From NCBI GenBank assembly GCA_002309295.1, contig DBXF01000044.1, positions 15,370 through 30,646 of the forward strand: a stretch of DNA of 15,277 nucleotides, written 5' to 3'. Below are positions 6,086 to 12,919 of this stretch, piece by piece (positions within the stretch are counted from its first letter, which is position 1; each line of letters opens with the position of its first letter). Both the position numbers and the translations under genes were made by a program. This DNA is from Bacteroidales bacterium UBA1219. GTDB lineage: Bacteria > Bacteroidota > Bacteroidia > Bacteroidales > P3. Under the pieces are notes generated by a model. The model did not search any database. It saw only the letters and a program-made list of their open reading frames with translations, and was not told where the DNA came from.

Positions 6086-7633
6086 TTACTTGGCGTAGTT
6101 GACGGCGCGGGTTTCGCGTATCACGGTAACTTTTATCTGTCCCGGATAGGTCATCTCGTTCTGGATCTGACGCGAGAGGTCGAGAGAGAGCTGGGTTGCT
6201 TCTGCGTCGCTCACCTTGTCGGCACCCACTATCACGCGGAGTTCGCGGCCAGCCTGGATGGCGTAGGTCTTCACCACTCCGGGGTAGGTCATGGCCATCT
6301 CCTCGAGTTTGTTCAGACGGTTGATGTAGGCTTCCACCACCTCGCGGCGTGCGCCGGGACGTGCGCCGGAAATGGCGTCGCAGATCTGCACTATGGGAGC
6401 GATGAGGCTTGTCATCTCGGTCTCGTCGTGGTGTGCGCCGATGGCGTTGCACACTTCGGGACGTTCTTTATATTTCTCGGCCAGTTTCATGCCAAGGAGT
6501 GCGTGCGGCAGGTCGGGCTCGTTTTCGGGCACTTTGCCTATGTCGTGGAGCAGTCCGGCACGTTTGGCCAGTTTGGGGTTCAAGCCCAGTTCCGAGGCCA
6601 TGGTAGCCGAAAGGTTGGCCACCTCGCGCGAGTGCTGCAGCAGGTTCTGGCCGTACGACGAACGGTATTTCATACGTCCCACCATACGCATCAGCTCGTG
6701 GTTCATGTTCACGATGCCGAGGTCGATGCAGGTGCGTTTGCCGGTTTCGATGATCTCCTGTTCTATCTGTTTGCGGGTTTTCGACACCACCTCTTCGATA
6801 CGTGCGGGGTGAATGCGGCCGTCGGTAACGAGTTTGTGGAGCGACAGGCGTGCTATCTCGCGGCGTATGGGGTCAAATCCGGAGAGGATGATGGCGTCGG
6901 GCGAGTCGTCGATGATGATTTCTACTCCGGTGAGCGATTCGAGGGCGCGTATATTACGGCCTTCGCGGCCTATGATGCGGCCTTTCACCTCCTCGTTTTC
7001 GAGGTTGAACACCGACACGGTGTTTTCGATGGCCGTCTCGGTGGCGGTGCGCTGTATGGACTGCACTATGATTTTCTTGGCCTGCTCGTTGGCAGTGATT
7101 TTGGCCTCTTCCACAATGTCCATAATCATTCCCGAAGCTTCGCTCTTGGCTTCTTCCTTGATTATTTCCATAAGGCTTTCCTTGGCTTCGTCGGCGGTCA
7201 TGGAGGCTATGTGCTCCAGTTTTTCCACACTTTCCTTGTAGATTTTGTCCACTTCGGCCTGACGTTTGTTCAGCACTTCGATGCGCTGGTTGAGGTTTTC
7301 GCTCACGCCTTTCAGCTCGACGCTTTTCTTTTGGAGTTCTTCAACTTTCTGGGCCAGAGCCTGTTCGCGTTGTTTCAGTTTGTTTTCGTTGGCGGCGATT
7401 TTGGCGTTGCGTTCCGACACCTGTTTGTCGTACTCGCTTTTCATCTGAAGGTATTTCTCCTTGGCTTGGAGGATTTTGTCTTTCTTTATCACTTCGGCCT
7501 TGGCTTCGGCGTCAACGAGGATTTGTTTGCTTTTGGCGAGCAGTCTGTCGCTCAGCACTTTGCGTGTGAGGAATATGCCTACGCCACCTCCGACGAGCAA
7601 TCCTCCCACGATACAGATAATTGGTACTAACAT
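6086..7633 (-). CDS. rny: Ribonuclease Y
   Basis: A membrane-anchored endoribonuclease that starts mRNA decay. Residue numbers here count from an upstream in-frame GTG at 7660 (524 residues). I prefer the ATG at 7631-7633 (residue 10, giving 515) because it directly precedes the membrane anchor and follows A/T-rich sequence, as is usual in this group. Order: hydrophobic anchor 11-32; long charged coiled coil about 40-195; KH domain with GRIIGREGRNIRALE (227-241); HD domain with LLQHSREVANL (340-350), LLHDIGK (370-376, metal-binding His372/Asp373), AHHDE (409-413) and CDAISGARPGARRE (427-440). All metal-binding positions are present. It lies between the 6S candidate and lgt. Confidence 0.97.
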   Translation of the reverse strand: MLVPIICIVGGLLVGGGVGIFLTRKVLSDRLLAKSKQILVDAEAKAEVIKKDKILQAKEKYLQMKSEYDKQVSERNAKIAANENKLKQREQALAQKVEELQKKSVELKGVSENLNQRIEVLNKRQAEVDKIYKESVEKLEHIASMTADEAKESLMEIIKEEAKSEASGMIMDIVEEAKITANEQAKKIIVQSIQRTATETAIENTVSVFNLENEEVKGRIIGREGRNIRALESLTGVEIIIDDSPDAIILSGFDPIRREIARLSLHKLVTDGRIHPARIEEVVSKTRKQIEQEIIETGKRTCIDLGIVNMNHELMRMVGRMKYRSSYGQNLLQHSREVANLSATMASELGLNPKLAKRAGLLHDIGKVPENEPDLPHALLGMKLAEKYKERPEVCNAIGAHHDETEMTSLIAPIVQICDAISGARPGARREVVEAYINRLNKLEEMAMTYPGVVKTYAIQAGRELRVIVGADKVSDAEATQLSLDLSRQIQNEMTYPGQIKVTVIRETRAVNYAK

Positions 7634-7694
7634 ATATTTATTTTGTTTTGGAGGTTGCACACCTTGCGGTAACGGTGCTGGCGGGGTGGGGAAT

Positions 7695-7920
7695 AAGACT
7701 GTACCGAGCTTCGCAAGAGTTATGGTAAACTCTATAAAATAGGATTTGAGTGTCGGGGGCTTCTGTTATGACCGTCTTTCCCTGTTTTGCAAGAAGAGCG
7801 TGCTCGCTTTCGGCATGGTTCTCAAAACGTTGGTGGAAAAACAACATCCACTCCCATGAACTTACTCGGTTTGTAAAAATAATTGATGAGTTTACAAACT
7901 GGGTCCACCCGGTACAGTAT
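7695..7920 (-). ncRNA. ssrS: Structured RNA, probably 6S RNA (6S-Flavo type)
   Basis: The roughly 330-base gap between zapA and rny has no good reading frame but folds convincingly on the minus strand. CTGTACCG at the 5' end (7910-7917) pairs with CGGTACAG at the 3' end (7699-7706). Further inside, GTAAACTC pairs with GAGTTTAC, giving a long closing stem broken by a large internal loop. Within lie smaller hairpins (arms GTGGA/TCCAC, and GTTTTG/CAAAAC enclosing GAGC/GCTC). A roughly 220-base rod with closed ends and a bubble is the shape of 6S RNA, which binds RNA polymerase holoenzyme. zapA is the classic neighbour of ssrS in proteobacteria; I believe the same holds in Bacteroidota but cannot verify it here. 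The ends are approximate. The alternative is a long structured leader of rny. Confidence 0.55.
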
Positions 7921-7962
7921 CTCTCATCGTTATAAATGCCTTAGGATGTGTTTCTTATCAAA

Positions 7963-8250
7963 TTATTGCTCCTGATCCAATACGTTTTCTATTTCTTCGA
8001 GTTTGCTCATCAGTTTTGAATTCACATATTGGTCGTTTTCCTCGAGTTTTATTATTTTTGTCGACATTTCCACGCTCATCATTGCCAGAATATCCTGCAT
8101 GTCCTTGTAAGCGAATGCTTTTTTGTATTCTCCGGCTCGTTGGTTAATTCTGTGCACTGCTTTTCGGATGGTCTCTTCCTCCTCCGCTGTCACTTTCATC
8201 TTGTAGGGCCTGTCCAGAATTACTAACGTGATTGGAAATTCGTTGTCCAT
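7963..8250 (-). CDS. zapA: Cell division protein ZapA
   Basis: A 95-residue cytosolic protein that bundles FtsZ filaments at the division ring. ITLVILDRPYKMKVTAEEEETIRKA (7-31) matches the N-terminal ZapA globular head (family form: I-x-I-x-G-x-x-Y-x-I...E-E-x-x-L). It is followed by a helical coiled-coil tail with ILAMMSVEMSTKIIKLEEN (54-72). Length is normal (about 90-100). Its ATG overlaps the TAA of the upstream coiled-coil gene by one base (TAATG), implying coupled translation. Confidence 0.93.
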   Translation of the reverse strand: MDNEFPITLVILDRPYKMKVTAEEEETIRKAVHRINQRAGEYKKAFAYKDMQDILAMMSVEMSTKIIKLEENDQYVNSKLMSKLEEIENVLDQEQ

Positions 8251-8546
8251 TATTTCTCGACTTTTGTCAATAACTCAATACTTTTATCTATTTCCCGTAT
8301 TAGGCGATTTATCTTTATTTTAATTTCCGTTGTATTACCCTTATCGCTAAGTGTGTTTCCTAAATTAAGTATTTTGTTTTGTTCTTCTAATTGTTTAATT
8401 ATTAAATTATTATTATATATTTGACTTTCAAGCTCCCTGTTACGTTGCTCGCTCTCCGAAAGTTGTTTTTCAAGCGCTTTTTTCGACTCAATCAGTTGTC
8501 TGATTTTGTACTCTATACCTGATATTTTTGTTTCGAAATCGAGCAT
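8250..8546 (-). CDS. Coiled-coil protein encoded upstream of zapA
   Basis: 98 residues from the ATG at 8544-8546; an in-frame GTG at 8561 would add five. Nearly all of it is heptad-like helix (KKALEKQLSESEQRNRELES, about 22-41), ending in a conserved-looking block KIKINRLIREIDKSIELL (about 75-92). I recognise this as the small protein that commonly precedes zapA in Bacteroidota. By position and coiled-coil form it could be a ZapB-like division partner, but no homology to E. coli ZapB is claimed. First gene after the promoter at 8581-8611; the 5' leader would be about 28 bases. Confidence 0.85.
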   Translation of the reverse strand: MLDFETKISGIEYKIRQLIESKKALEKQLSESEQRNRELESQIYNNNLIIKQLEEQNKILNLGNTLSDKGNTTEIKIKINRLIREIDKSIELLTKVEK

Positions 8547-8580
8547 CGTTTTATCTAACACGGAACTTTAAAAACGTTTG

Positions 8581-8611
8581 CAAAAATACAATTTTTTTTG
8601 CGTTTATGCAA
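8581..8611 (-). promoter_or_regulatory. Predicted promoter of the zapA-rny-lgt-gpmA cluster
   Basis: On the minus strand TTG (8609-8611), a 20-base spacer and TATTTTTG (8581-8588), a full match to the Bacteroidota pattern. Transcription would start near 8574. Confidence 0.65.
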
Positions 8612-8692
8612 TTTTATTTGCGCTTTTTATTAACCTTAACTTGTGATGATTGCGGTATATTATTGTTAAACAATGTGTTAAAGGTGTGTTAA

Positions 8693-9904
8693 TTATGCCA
8701 AATCGAGGTTATGCCCCATGCGTGTCTGTTTGGTGCGCAGATATTTTTCGTTGTATTTGTTCGGCGTTATGATGATGGGTAGCGTTTCGACTATCTCCAG
8801 CCCGTAGCCTTCCAGTCCGTTGCGTTTCACGGGGTTGTTGGTCATAAGGCGCATTTTGGTGACGTTCTGGTCGCGGAGTATCTGGGCACCGATGCCGTAG
8901 TCGCGTTCGTCGGCTTTGAAGCCGAGCTGGATGTTGGCGTCGACGGTGTCGAGTCCCTGCTCCTGCAGGTGGTAGGCACGCAGTTTGTTTATCAGCCCTA
9001 TGCCGCGGCCTTCCTGACTCATATACACCACCATTCCCTTGCCCTCTTTCTCTATCTGCTGCATGGCGTAGTGGAGCTGCTCGCCGCAGTCGCACTTGCA
9101 CGAGCCGAAGATGTCGCCCGTGGCGCACGACGAGTGCACGCGCACCAGCACGGGTTCGTCTTTCTCCCATGTGCCTTTTTTAAGCACTAGGTGTGTGGCG
9201 TTGTTGTTGAGCTGGGTGTAGGCTATCAGCTGGAAATTGCCCCATTCGGTGGGGAGGAACACCTCTTCTTCCTTGCGTATGAGTGTTTCGTTGGCAATGC
9301 GGTAGGCGATGAGGTCCTTGATGGTTACTATCTTGAGACCAAATTTCTTGGCCACCTCCATCAGCTGTGGCAGTCGTGCCATGGTGCCGTCGTCGTTGAT
9401 TATCTCGATGAGAGCTCCGCAGGGGTTGAGTCCGGCGAGGCGGGCGAGGTCCACCGCCGCTTCGGTGTGTCCGGCACGTACGAGCACGCCGCCGTTGCGG
9501 GCGCGAAGGGGGTTGATGTGTCCGGGGCGGCCTAGGTCGGAGGCTTTGGTGTTGGCGTCGGCGAGGGCGCGGATGGTCATGGCGCGGTCGTGCATCGAGA
9601 CGCCCGTGGTGCAGCCGTTGCCCAGCAGGTCGACGGTGATGGTGAATGGGGTGCCGAGGAGCGAGGTGTTGTTGCTCACCTGCATGTCGAGGTCGAGCTC
9701 CTTGCAGCGCTGCTCGGTGATTGGGGCGCAGAGCACCCCGCGGCCGTTCTTGAGCATGAAATTCACCTTCTCCGGCGTTATTTTCTCCGCCGCGATGATG
9801 AAATCGCCTTCGTTTTCGCGGTCCTCGTCATCGACAACTATTACAAATTTGCCTGCTTTGAAATCTTCAAGAGCTTCGGCTATGGTGTTTAATTTGGTGT
9901 CCAT
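8693..9904 (-). CDS. ribBA: Bifunctional DHBP synthase / GTP cyclohydrolase II
   Basis: A 403-residue fused enzyme that makes both riboflavin precursors. The N-terminal half converts ribulose 5-phosphate to 3,4-dihydroxy-2-butanone 4-phosphate; the C-terminal half opens GTP to the pyrimidine intermediate. DHBPS motifs: DDEDRENEGDF (25-35), SMHDRA (103-108), RAGHTEAAVDLARLAGL (143-159). GCH II begins near 215: zinc cysteines C260, C271 and C273 in SSCATGDIFGSCKCDCGEQL, then MSQEGRGIGL (295-304) and the C-terminal TNNPVKRNGLEGYG (355-368). All key residues are present and the length is typical. It stands alone between its own promoter and the cluster promoter at 8581; no strong terminator is visible after it. 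Confidence 0.98.
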   Translation of the reverse strand: MDTKLNTIAEALEDFKAGKFVIVVDDEDRENEGDFIIAAEKITPEKVNFMLKNGRGVLCAPITEQRCKELDLDMQVSNNTSLLGTPFTITVDLLGNGCTTGVSMHDRAMTIRALADANTKASDLGRPGHINPLRARNGGVLVRAGHTEAAVDLARLAGLNPCGALIEIINDDGTMARLPQLMEVAKKFGLKIVTIKDLIAYRIANETLIRKEEEVFLPTEWGNFQLIAYTQLNNNATHLVLKKGTWEKDEPVLVRVHSSCATGDIFGSCKCDCGEQLHYAMQQIEKEGKGMVVYMSQEGRGIGLINKLRAYHLQEQGLDTVDANIQLGFKADERDYGIGAQILRDQNVTKMRLMTNNPVKRNGLEGYGLEIVETLPIIITPNKYNEKYLRTKQTRMGHNLDLA

Positions 9905-9943
9905 CAGTATGTTGTGGTTATTTTTGCGTTTTTATTGGTTTTG

Positions 9944-9951
9944 CAAAGATA
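9944..9951 (-). promoter_or_regulatory. Predicted -7 element of ribBA
   Basis: TATCTTTG on the minus strand, about 40 bases before the ribBA ATG. The -33 region is weak (TGG rather than TTG, 19 bases upstream). No FMN riboswitch-like fold was recognised between it and the gene. Confidence 0.45.
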
Positions 9952-9987
9952 CGGAAAAAAGTTGACTTTTCCACCGAAATACTTGTT

Positions 9988-10050
9988 TTTGAACACGAAT
10001 TGCCACGAATTGACCGTGAATTTTGTGAACTGTGATCGGTGAACCGTGAA
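9988..10050. repeat. Degenerate short-period repeat of CACGAATT / GTGAATT units
   Basis: CACGAATTG appears twice with a 10-base period, then turns into the near-complementary GTGAATT, GTGAACT and GTGAACC units. Part of the stretch can fold back (CACGAATTGACCGTG). It is intergenic, upstream of ribBA, of unknown role. Confidence 0.4.
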
Positions 10051-10087
10051 AAAGAATGCGGAATGGGTTAATTACTATTAGGGGCAT

Positions 10088-10114
10088 AAAAAAAGACAGC
10101 CTTTTGAGCTGTCT
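10088..10114 (-). terminator. Intrinsic terminator of the 10183-10641 gene
   Basis: Seven-base arms AGACAGC (10094-10100) and GCTGTCT (10108-10114) with a run of A on the plus strand (10088-10094), i.e. a U-run on the minus-strand transcript. A second hairpin without a clear U-run (arms TTCTTTCCA/TGGAAAGAA, 10150-10180) lies between it and the stop codon. Confidence 0.8.
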
Positions 10115-10182
10115 AAATAATCTTTGAAATTTCTTGCAAAACTTTCAAGTTCTTTCCAATTCTTTAAAGACTGGAAAGAATT

Positions 10183-10641
10183 TTATCTATAGTCAATAGG
10201 AGTTTCATTACATTTTCTCAAATAATCAATCAAATACAATGTTACAGAGTCATTGATTTGCATTTTATTTGACACGTAATTTGATAATTTATTCAAAGTA
10301 GAATCTGGAAGAGGATTACTGTAACCTAAATGTTGTAAAGGTGTATGGTCCTCATAAAATAAAGAGTGAAGATATGTGTAACGATATGCCAATTCAAAAA
10401 CATTCCGCTGTACTTCAAATTCATCGTCTTTCTTTATATACTTCTCTATTGAGTCAGACAAGTCACATGCAGCATAATACCATGACTCATGAGCAAACCA
10501 TATACATTCTGTACCAAAATTATCATCAGATTCAATTTGTTGAAGTGAATCTGAATTGCTTAATTCATTATTCTCTTTATGAGAGCAACAACATAATAAA
10601 ACATTGCAAAAGCAAAATAACGATACGACTATTTTTTTCAC
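10183..10641 (-). CDS. Putative small lipoprotein of unknown function
   Basis: A 152-residue protein. The N-terminus MKKIVVSLFCFCNVLLCCCS is a short basic-hydrophobic signal ending in a cysteine cluster at 17-19, suggesting a lipoprotein, though the lipobox is not canonical. The mature part is acidic and helical, with aromatic stretches WFAHESWYYAACDL (48-61) and ELAYRYTYLHSLFYED (about 83-98). No domain was recognised. The gene is AT-rich compared with ribBA and pyrB on either side, has its own terminator, and shows no obvious promoter, so it may be an acquired single gene. Confidence 0.7.
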   Translation of the reverse strand: MKKIVVSLFCFCNVLLCCCSHKENNELSNSDSLQQIESDDNFGTECIWFAHESWYYAACDLSDSIEKYIKKDDEFEVQRNVFELAYRYTYLHSLFYEDHTPLQHLGYSNPLPDSTLNKLSNYVSNKMQINDSVTLYLIDYLRKCNETPIDYR

Positions 10642-10812
10642 TGTTATTATATTTATAATGACCTATAACTAATATTTTTATTTTTTAGTATATTTGTCGT
10701 ACATTTCTTGTCTTTTGCAACGTAATTCAAATCCGCAACAACAGGTATTCAATATATTACGCTGTTTGTGAATAAAAATCATCTTTTTTCCAAAATAAAT
10801 GAAAATTTTTCG
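10642..10812. other. AT-rich intergenic stretch between the lipoprotein gene and the pyr leader
   Basis: No supported gene. Bases 10728-10742 are an inverted 15-base exact copy of part (4158-4172) of the palindromic element at 4161-4285, so at least a half-repeat is present. The rest is AT-rich. Confidence 0.5.
10728..10742. repeat. Half-copy of the palindromic repeat, inverted
   Basis: CAAATCCGCAACAAC is the exact reverse complement of 4158-4172. Only one arm of the hairpin is present here. Confidence 0.5.
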
Positions 10813-10820
10813 TATATTTG
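10813..10820 (+). promoter_or_regulatory. Predicted -7 element of the pyrBI leader
   Basis: TATATTTG matches TAnnTTTG. The -33 region is only T-rich, with no good TTG. Transcription would start near 10827, 13-14 bases before the leader ATG at 10840. No other promoter is visible between the leader terminator and pyrB, so pyrB should depend on this one. Confidence 0.55.
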
Positions 10821-10839
10821 CTAAAATGCAGTTTTTACG

Positions 10840-10932
10840 ATGAACGCAAGTAAGATTTTTAATGTTAGGCATTTAGATGATGATTTTTTGTTTCACTGCG
10901 GTGAAAAATTGAGATATTTTTTCGACGACTGA
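10840..10932 (+). CDS. Candidate pyrBI leader peptide (30 codons)
   Basis: A short ORF beginning MNASKIFNVRHLDDD and ending KLRYFFDD. Its TGA (10930-10932) lies inside the left arm of the terminator hairpin (10926-10934), so a ribosome reaching the stop would block that hairpin. In E. coli the leader-peptide ribosome suppresses the pyrBI attenuator in the same way. The peptide itself has no recognisable domain and is probably not functional as a protein. A five-codon ORF (10826-10843) precedes and overlaps it, but starts at the predicted transcription start. Translation is inferred from architecture only. Confidence 0.5.
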   Translation: MNASKIFNVRHLDDDFLFHCGEKLRYFFDD

Positions 10933-10955
10933 AATTGTTTTCAGTCGTTTTTTTT
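10891..10955 (+). promoter_or_regulatory. Candidate UTP-sensing transcription attenuator of pyrBI
   Basis: In order: a pause-type hairpin TTTCAC/GTGAAA with loop TGCG (10891-10906), a U-tract (10917-10922), then an intrinsic terminator. This is the element order of the enterobacterial pyrBI leader. There, polymerase pausing in U-tracts at low UTP lets the leader ribosome catch up and prevent termination, while high UTP permits termination. The sequence similarity is architectural only. Confidence 0.55.
10926..10955 (+). terminator. Intrinsic terminator upstream of pyrB
   Basis: Perfect nine-base arms CGACTGAAA (10926-10934) and TTTCAGTCG (10939-10947), a four-base loop and eight T (10948-10955). 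It ends 40 bases before the pyrB ATG. No complete gene on this strand lies before it except the leader ORF, so its purpose is probably attenuation. Confidence 0.9.
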
Positions 10956-10995
10956 GTAATGGACCAAAAAGTAAACGTTAAAACAGATATACGAT

Positions 10996-11913
10996 ATGAG
11001 TAATTTAAAAGGAAGAAATCTGATATCCATCACCGACTTCAGCAAGGAGGAATACATTCAGGTGCTGGATATTGCCGAAGAGTTTGAGAAGAACCCCAAA
11101 CAGCCCATCCTGAGCGACAAGGTGGTGGCCACGCTCTTTTTCGAGCCATCCACCCGCACCCGCCTCAGTTTCGAGAGTGCCGCCAACCAGCTCGGCGCCC
11201 GCATCATCGGTTTCAGCGACCCCGGCGGAACCAGCGTCCAGAAAGGCGAGTCGCTGCACGACACCATAGTGATGGTGAGCAGCTACAGCGACCTGATAGT
11301 GATGCGCAACCCCAAGGAAGGCAGCTCGCGCTACGCCAGCGAAGTGGCCTCGGTGCCCGTTATCAACGCCGGCGACGGCGCCAACCAGCACCCTACGCAG
11401 TGCATGCTCGACCTCTACTCCATACGCAAGACCCAGGGCACACTCGAAAACCTGAACATAGCCATGGTAGGCGACCTGAAATACGGACGCACCGTGCACT
11501 CGCTAGTGCAGGCCATGTGCAACTTCAACGCCACCTTCCACCTCGTCTCCCCCGTGGAACTGAAGCTCCCCAGCTCGGTGAAGATGTCCGTCAAAAACGC
11601 CAACCTTAAATATTACCAATACACCGACTTGGCCGAGGTCATCCCCTTCGCCGACATCATCTACATGACCCGCGTACAGCGCGAGCGTTTCCCCGACCCG
11701 CTGGAGTACGAGCGTGTGAAAGACAGCTGCATCCTCACAGCGTCGATGCTGAAAGGCTGCAAGCCCAACATGAAAGTGCTGCACCCGCTGCCGCGCGTCA
11801 ACGAAATCACTGTGGATGTGGACCGTACACCCTATGCCTACTACTTCCGCCAGGCCCAGAACGGTGTCTATGTACGCCAGGCCCTGATGGCAGCCATCCT
11901 CGGCGTAAGATAA
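10996..11913 (+). CDS. pyrB: Aspartate carbamoyltransferase catalytic chain
   Basis: A 305-residue cytosolic enzyme joining carbamoyl phosphate and aspartate, the committed step of pyrimidine synthesis. Motifs: carbamoyl-phosphate loop EPSTRTRLSFE (50-60), GGTSVQKGESLHDT (77-90) with the 80s-loop lysine at 83, GANQHPTQ (about 128-135), GDLKYGRTVHSL (about 159-170) and the HPLPR motif (about 265-269). All active-site segments are intact, and the length is typical of the class that pairs with PyrI. The gene is GC-rich (39 of 60 bases in 11161-11220). It follows the attenuator by 40 bases and is followed by pyrI after 90 bases. Confidence 0.98.
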   Translation: MSNLKGRNLISITDFSKEEYIQVLDIAEEFEKNPKQPILSDKVVATLFFEPSTRTRLSFESAANQLGARIIGFSDPGGTSVQKGESLHDTIVMVSSYSDLIVMRNPKEGSSRYASEVASVPVINAGDGANQHPTQCMLDLYSIRKTQGTLENLNIAMVGDLKYGRTVHSLVQAMCNFNATFHLVSPVELKLPSSVKMSVKNANLKYYQYTDLAEVIPFADIIYMTRVQRERFPDPLEYERVKDSCILTASMLKGCKPNMKVLHPLPRVNEITVDVDRTPYAYYFRQAQNGVYVRQALMAAILGVR

Positions 11914-11924
11914 CAAAAGGCAGG

Positions 11925-11954
11925 CGGGACAACCGGAGCATTCCGGCCATCCCG
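11925..11954 (+). other. Two-tier hairpin between pyrB and pyrI
   Basis: Outer arms CGGGA (11925-11929) and TCCCG (11950-11954) enclose inner arms CCGGA/TCCGG with a GCAT loop (11933-11946). No U-run follows, so it is not a terminator. It could set the pyrB:pyrI mRNA ratio or stability. Confidence 0.55.
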
Positions 11955-12003
11955 ACAACGAACCACAAACACAAAACCATTCACACCCAAAAACAAAACA
12001 GCA

Positions 12004-12465
12004 ATGGAACCGAAAAAAGAATTAATAGTCCCCGCCATTGAGAATGGCACCGTCATAGACCACATACCCACCGACGTGGTGTACCAGGTGATTCGCATCC
12101 TGGGCCTCGACAAATACAACGACGAGGTGCTGATAGGCAACTACCTGCACAGCCAGAAATACGGCCGCAAGGGCATCATCAAAATCAAGAACAAATATTT
12201 CGACCATGACGAAATCAACAAGATAGCCCTCGTGGCGCCGCTGGCCAGCATCATCAAAATCCGCAACTACCAGGTGGAGGAGAAGATCCATGCCGAGGTG
12301 CCCGACCATGTGAACAAAATCATCAAATGCATGAACCCCAAGTGCATTACCAACTTCGAGGCCATCGAGACAAAGTTCGATGTGGTGGACCGCGACCCGC
12401 TGAAACTGCGCTGCCACTACTGCGAGAAATTCACCACCAAGGAGACCATGAAGTTTCAAGACTAG
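12004..12465 (+). CDS. pyrI: Aspartate carbamoyltransferase regulatory chain
   Basis: A 153-residue regulatory subunit that binds CTP/ATP and holds the catalytic trimers together. The N-terminal allosteric domain runs from LIVPAIENGTVIDHIP (about 7-22) to about 100. The C-terminal zinc domain has the four cysteines C109, C114 (CMNPKC) and C137, C140 (CHYC), the same numbering as the E. coli protein. The length matches E. coli (153). The start follows an A-rich stretch. Co-directional with pyrB, implying an allosterically regulated dodecameric enzyme here. Confidence 0.98.
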   Translation: MEPKKELIVPAIENGTVIDHIPTDVVYQVIRILGLDKYNDEVLIGNYLHSQKYGRKGIIKIKNKYFDHDEINKIALVAPLASIIKIRNYQVEEKIHAEVPDHVNKIIKCMNPKCITNFEAIETKFDVVDRDPLKLRCHYCEKFTTKETMKFQD

Positions 12466-12505
12466 CCCTATAAGCTAGTATTTCTGGAGACAAAACCGCT
12501 AAACG

Positions 12506-12916
12506 ATGAAGAGATACACCGTACATCTGCTCATTCTCTCCCTGGTGGCCTTGCTGGGTTATTTTGCCACTCTATGGTTTCACATGGAATTCTTTGCCAT
12601 CCTGCCGGCGTTGGCGATGCCCCTGCTGGTGCTCTACTTCGCCGTAGTCGACGCGATGCAGTATTGGGTGACGATGCGTAGCGTGAACCAGTCGCCCAAG
12701 ACCTTCGTGCAGTCCTTTCTGGCGCTGTCAGTCGGGGTGCTGTTCCTGCACATGGGGGTGCTCATTGTGGGGATGTTCGCCATTGGCCCGCTCACCGAGG
12801 TGACACTACAGAAGCATTTCATCATCGGTTTTCTGATCTACTATGTGGTATTCACCACCTTCATCATCACCGAGTTGGTGCTGACAGTGAAGAAGTTTCA
12901 GAAAGTGGACAATTAG
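12506..12916 (+). CDS. Four-helix integral membrane protein of unknown function
   Basis: A 136-residue protein with four hydrophobic segments at about 8-24, 31-52, 71-92 and 103-125, a short polar loop (MRSVNQSPKT, about 57-66) and a lysine-containing C-terminus (VKKFQKVDN). No signal peptide or catalytic motif. It resembles the small four-helix membrane proteins common in Bacteroidota (some annotated near ATP-synthase AtpI-like families), but I cannot assign a function. It starts 40 bases after pyrI and is probably the last gene of the pyr transcript. Only three bases separate its stop from that of the convergent mgtC-family gene. Confidence 0.82.
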   Translation: MKRYTVHLLILSLVALLGYFATLWFHMEFFAILPALAMPLLVLYFAVVDAMQYWVTMRSVNQSPKTFVQSFLALSVGVLFLHMGVLIVGMFAIGPLTEVTLQKHFIIGFLIYYVVFTTFIITELVLTVKKFQKVDN

Positions 12917-12919
12917 CCG

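Noticed and set aside
6428..7630. 400-codon plus-strand frame opposite rny
   Set aside because: A long antisense frame caused by codon bias in a GC-rich gene. Its residues are low-complexity Phe/Val/His/Gly runs; rny on the other strand has every expected domain.
7634..7660. GTG start giving RNase Y nine extra residues
   Set aside because: The ATG at 7633 has a typical A/T-rich upstream context and places the membrane anchor at the N-terminus, as in the family.
8547..8561. GTG start adding five residues to the coiled-coil protein
   Set aside because: It would leave only about 13 bases of leader after the predicted transcription start. The ATG at 8546 is the better start.
8662..8674. ATTGTT/AACAAT palindrome after ribBA as a terminator
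   Set aside because: Six A/T-rich pairs with no U-run; too weak to call.
9309..9965. 218-codon plus-strand frame opposite ribBA
   Set aside because: Shadow of the intact RibBA coding sequence; Ser/Arg-rich with no motif.
10678..10872. 64-codon minus-strand frame upstream of the lipoprotein gene
   Set aside because: It covers the pyr promoter antisense and a repeat fragment (giving CCCGFELRC) and has no convincing composition.
11503..11958. 151-codon minus-strand frame opposite pyrB
   Set aside because: Shadow of pyrB; runs past its stop but has no independent support.
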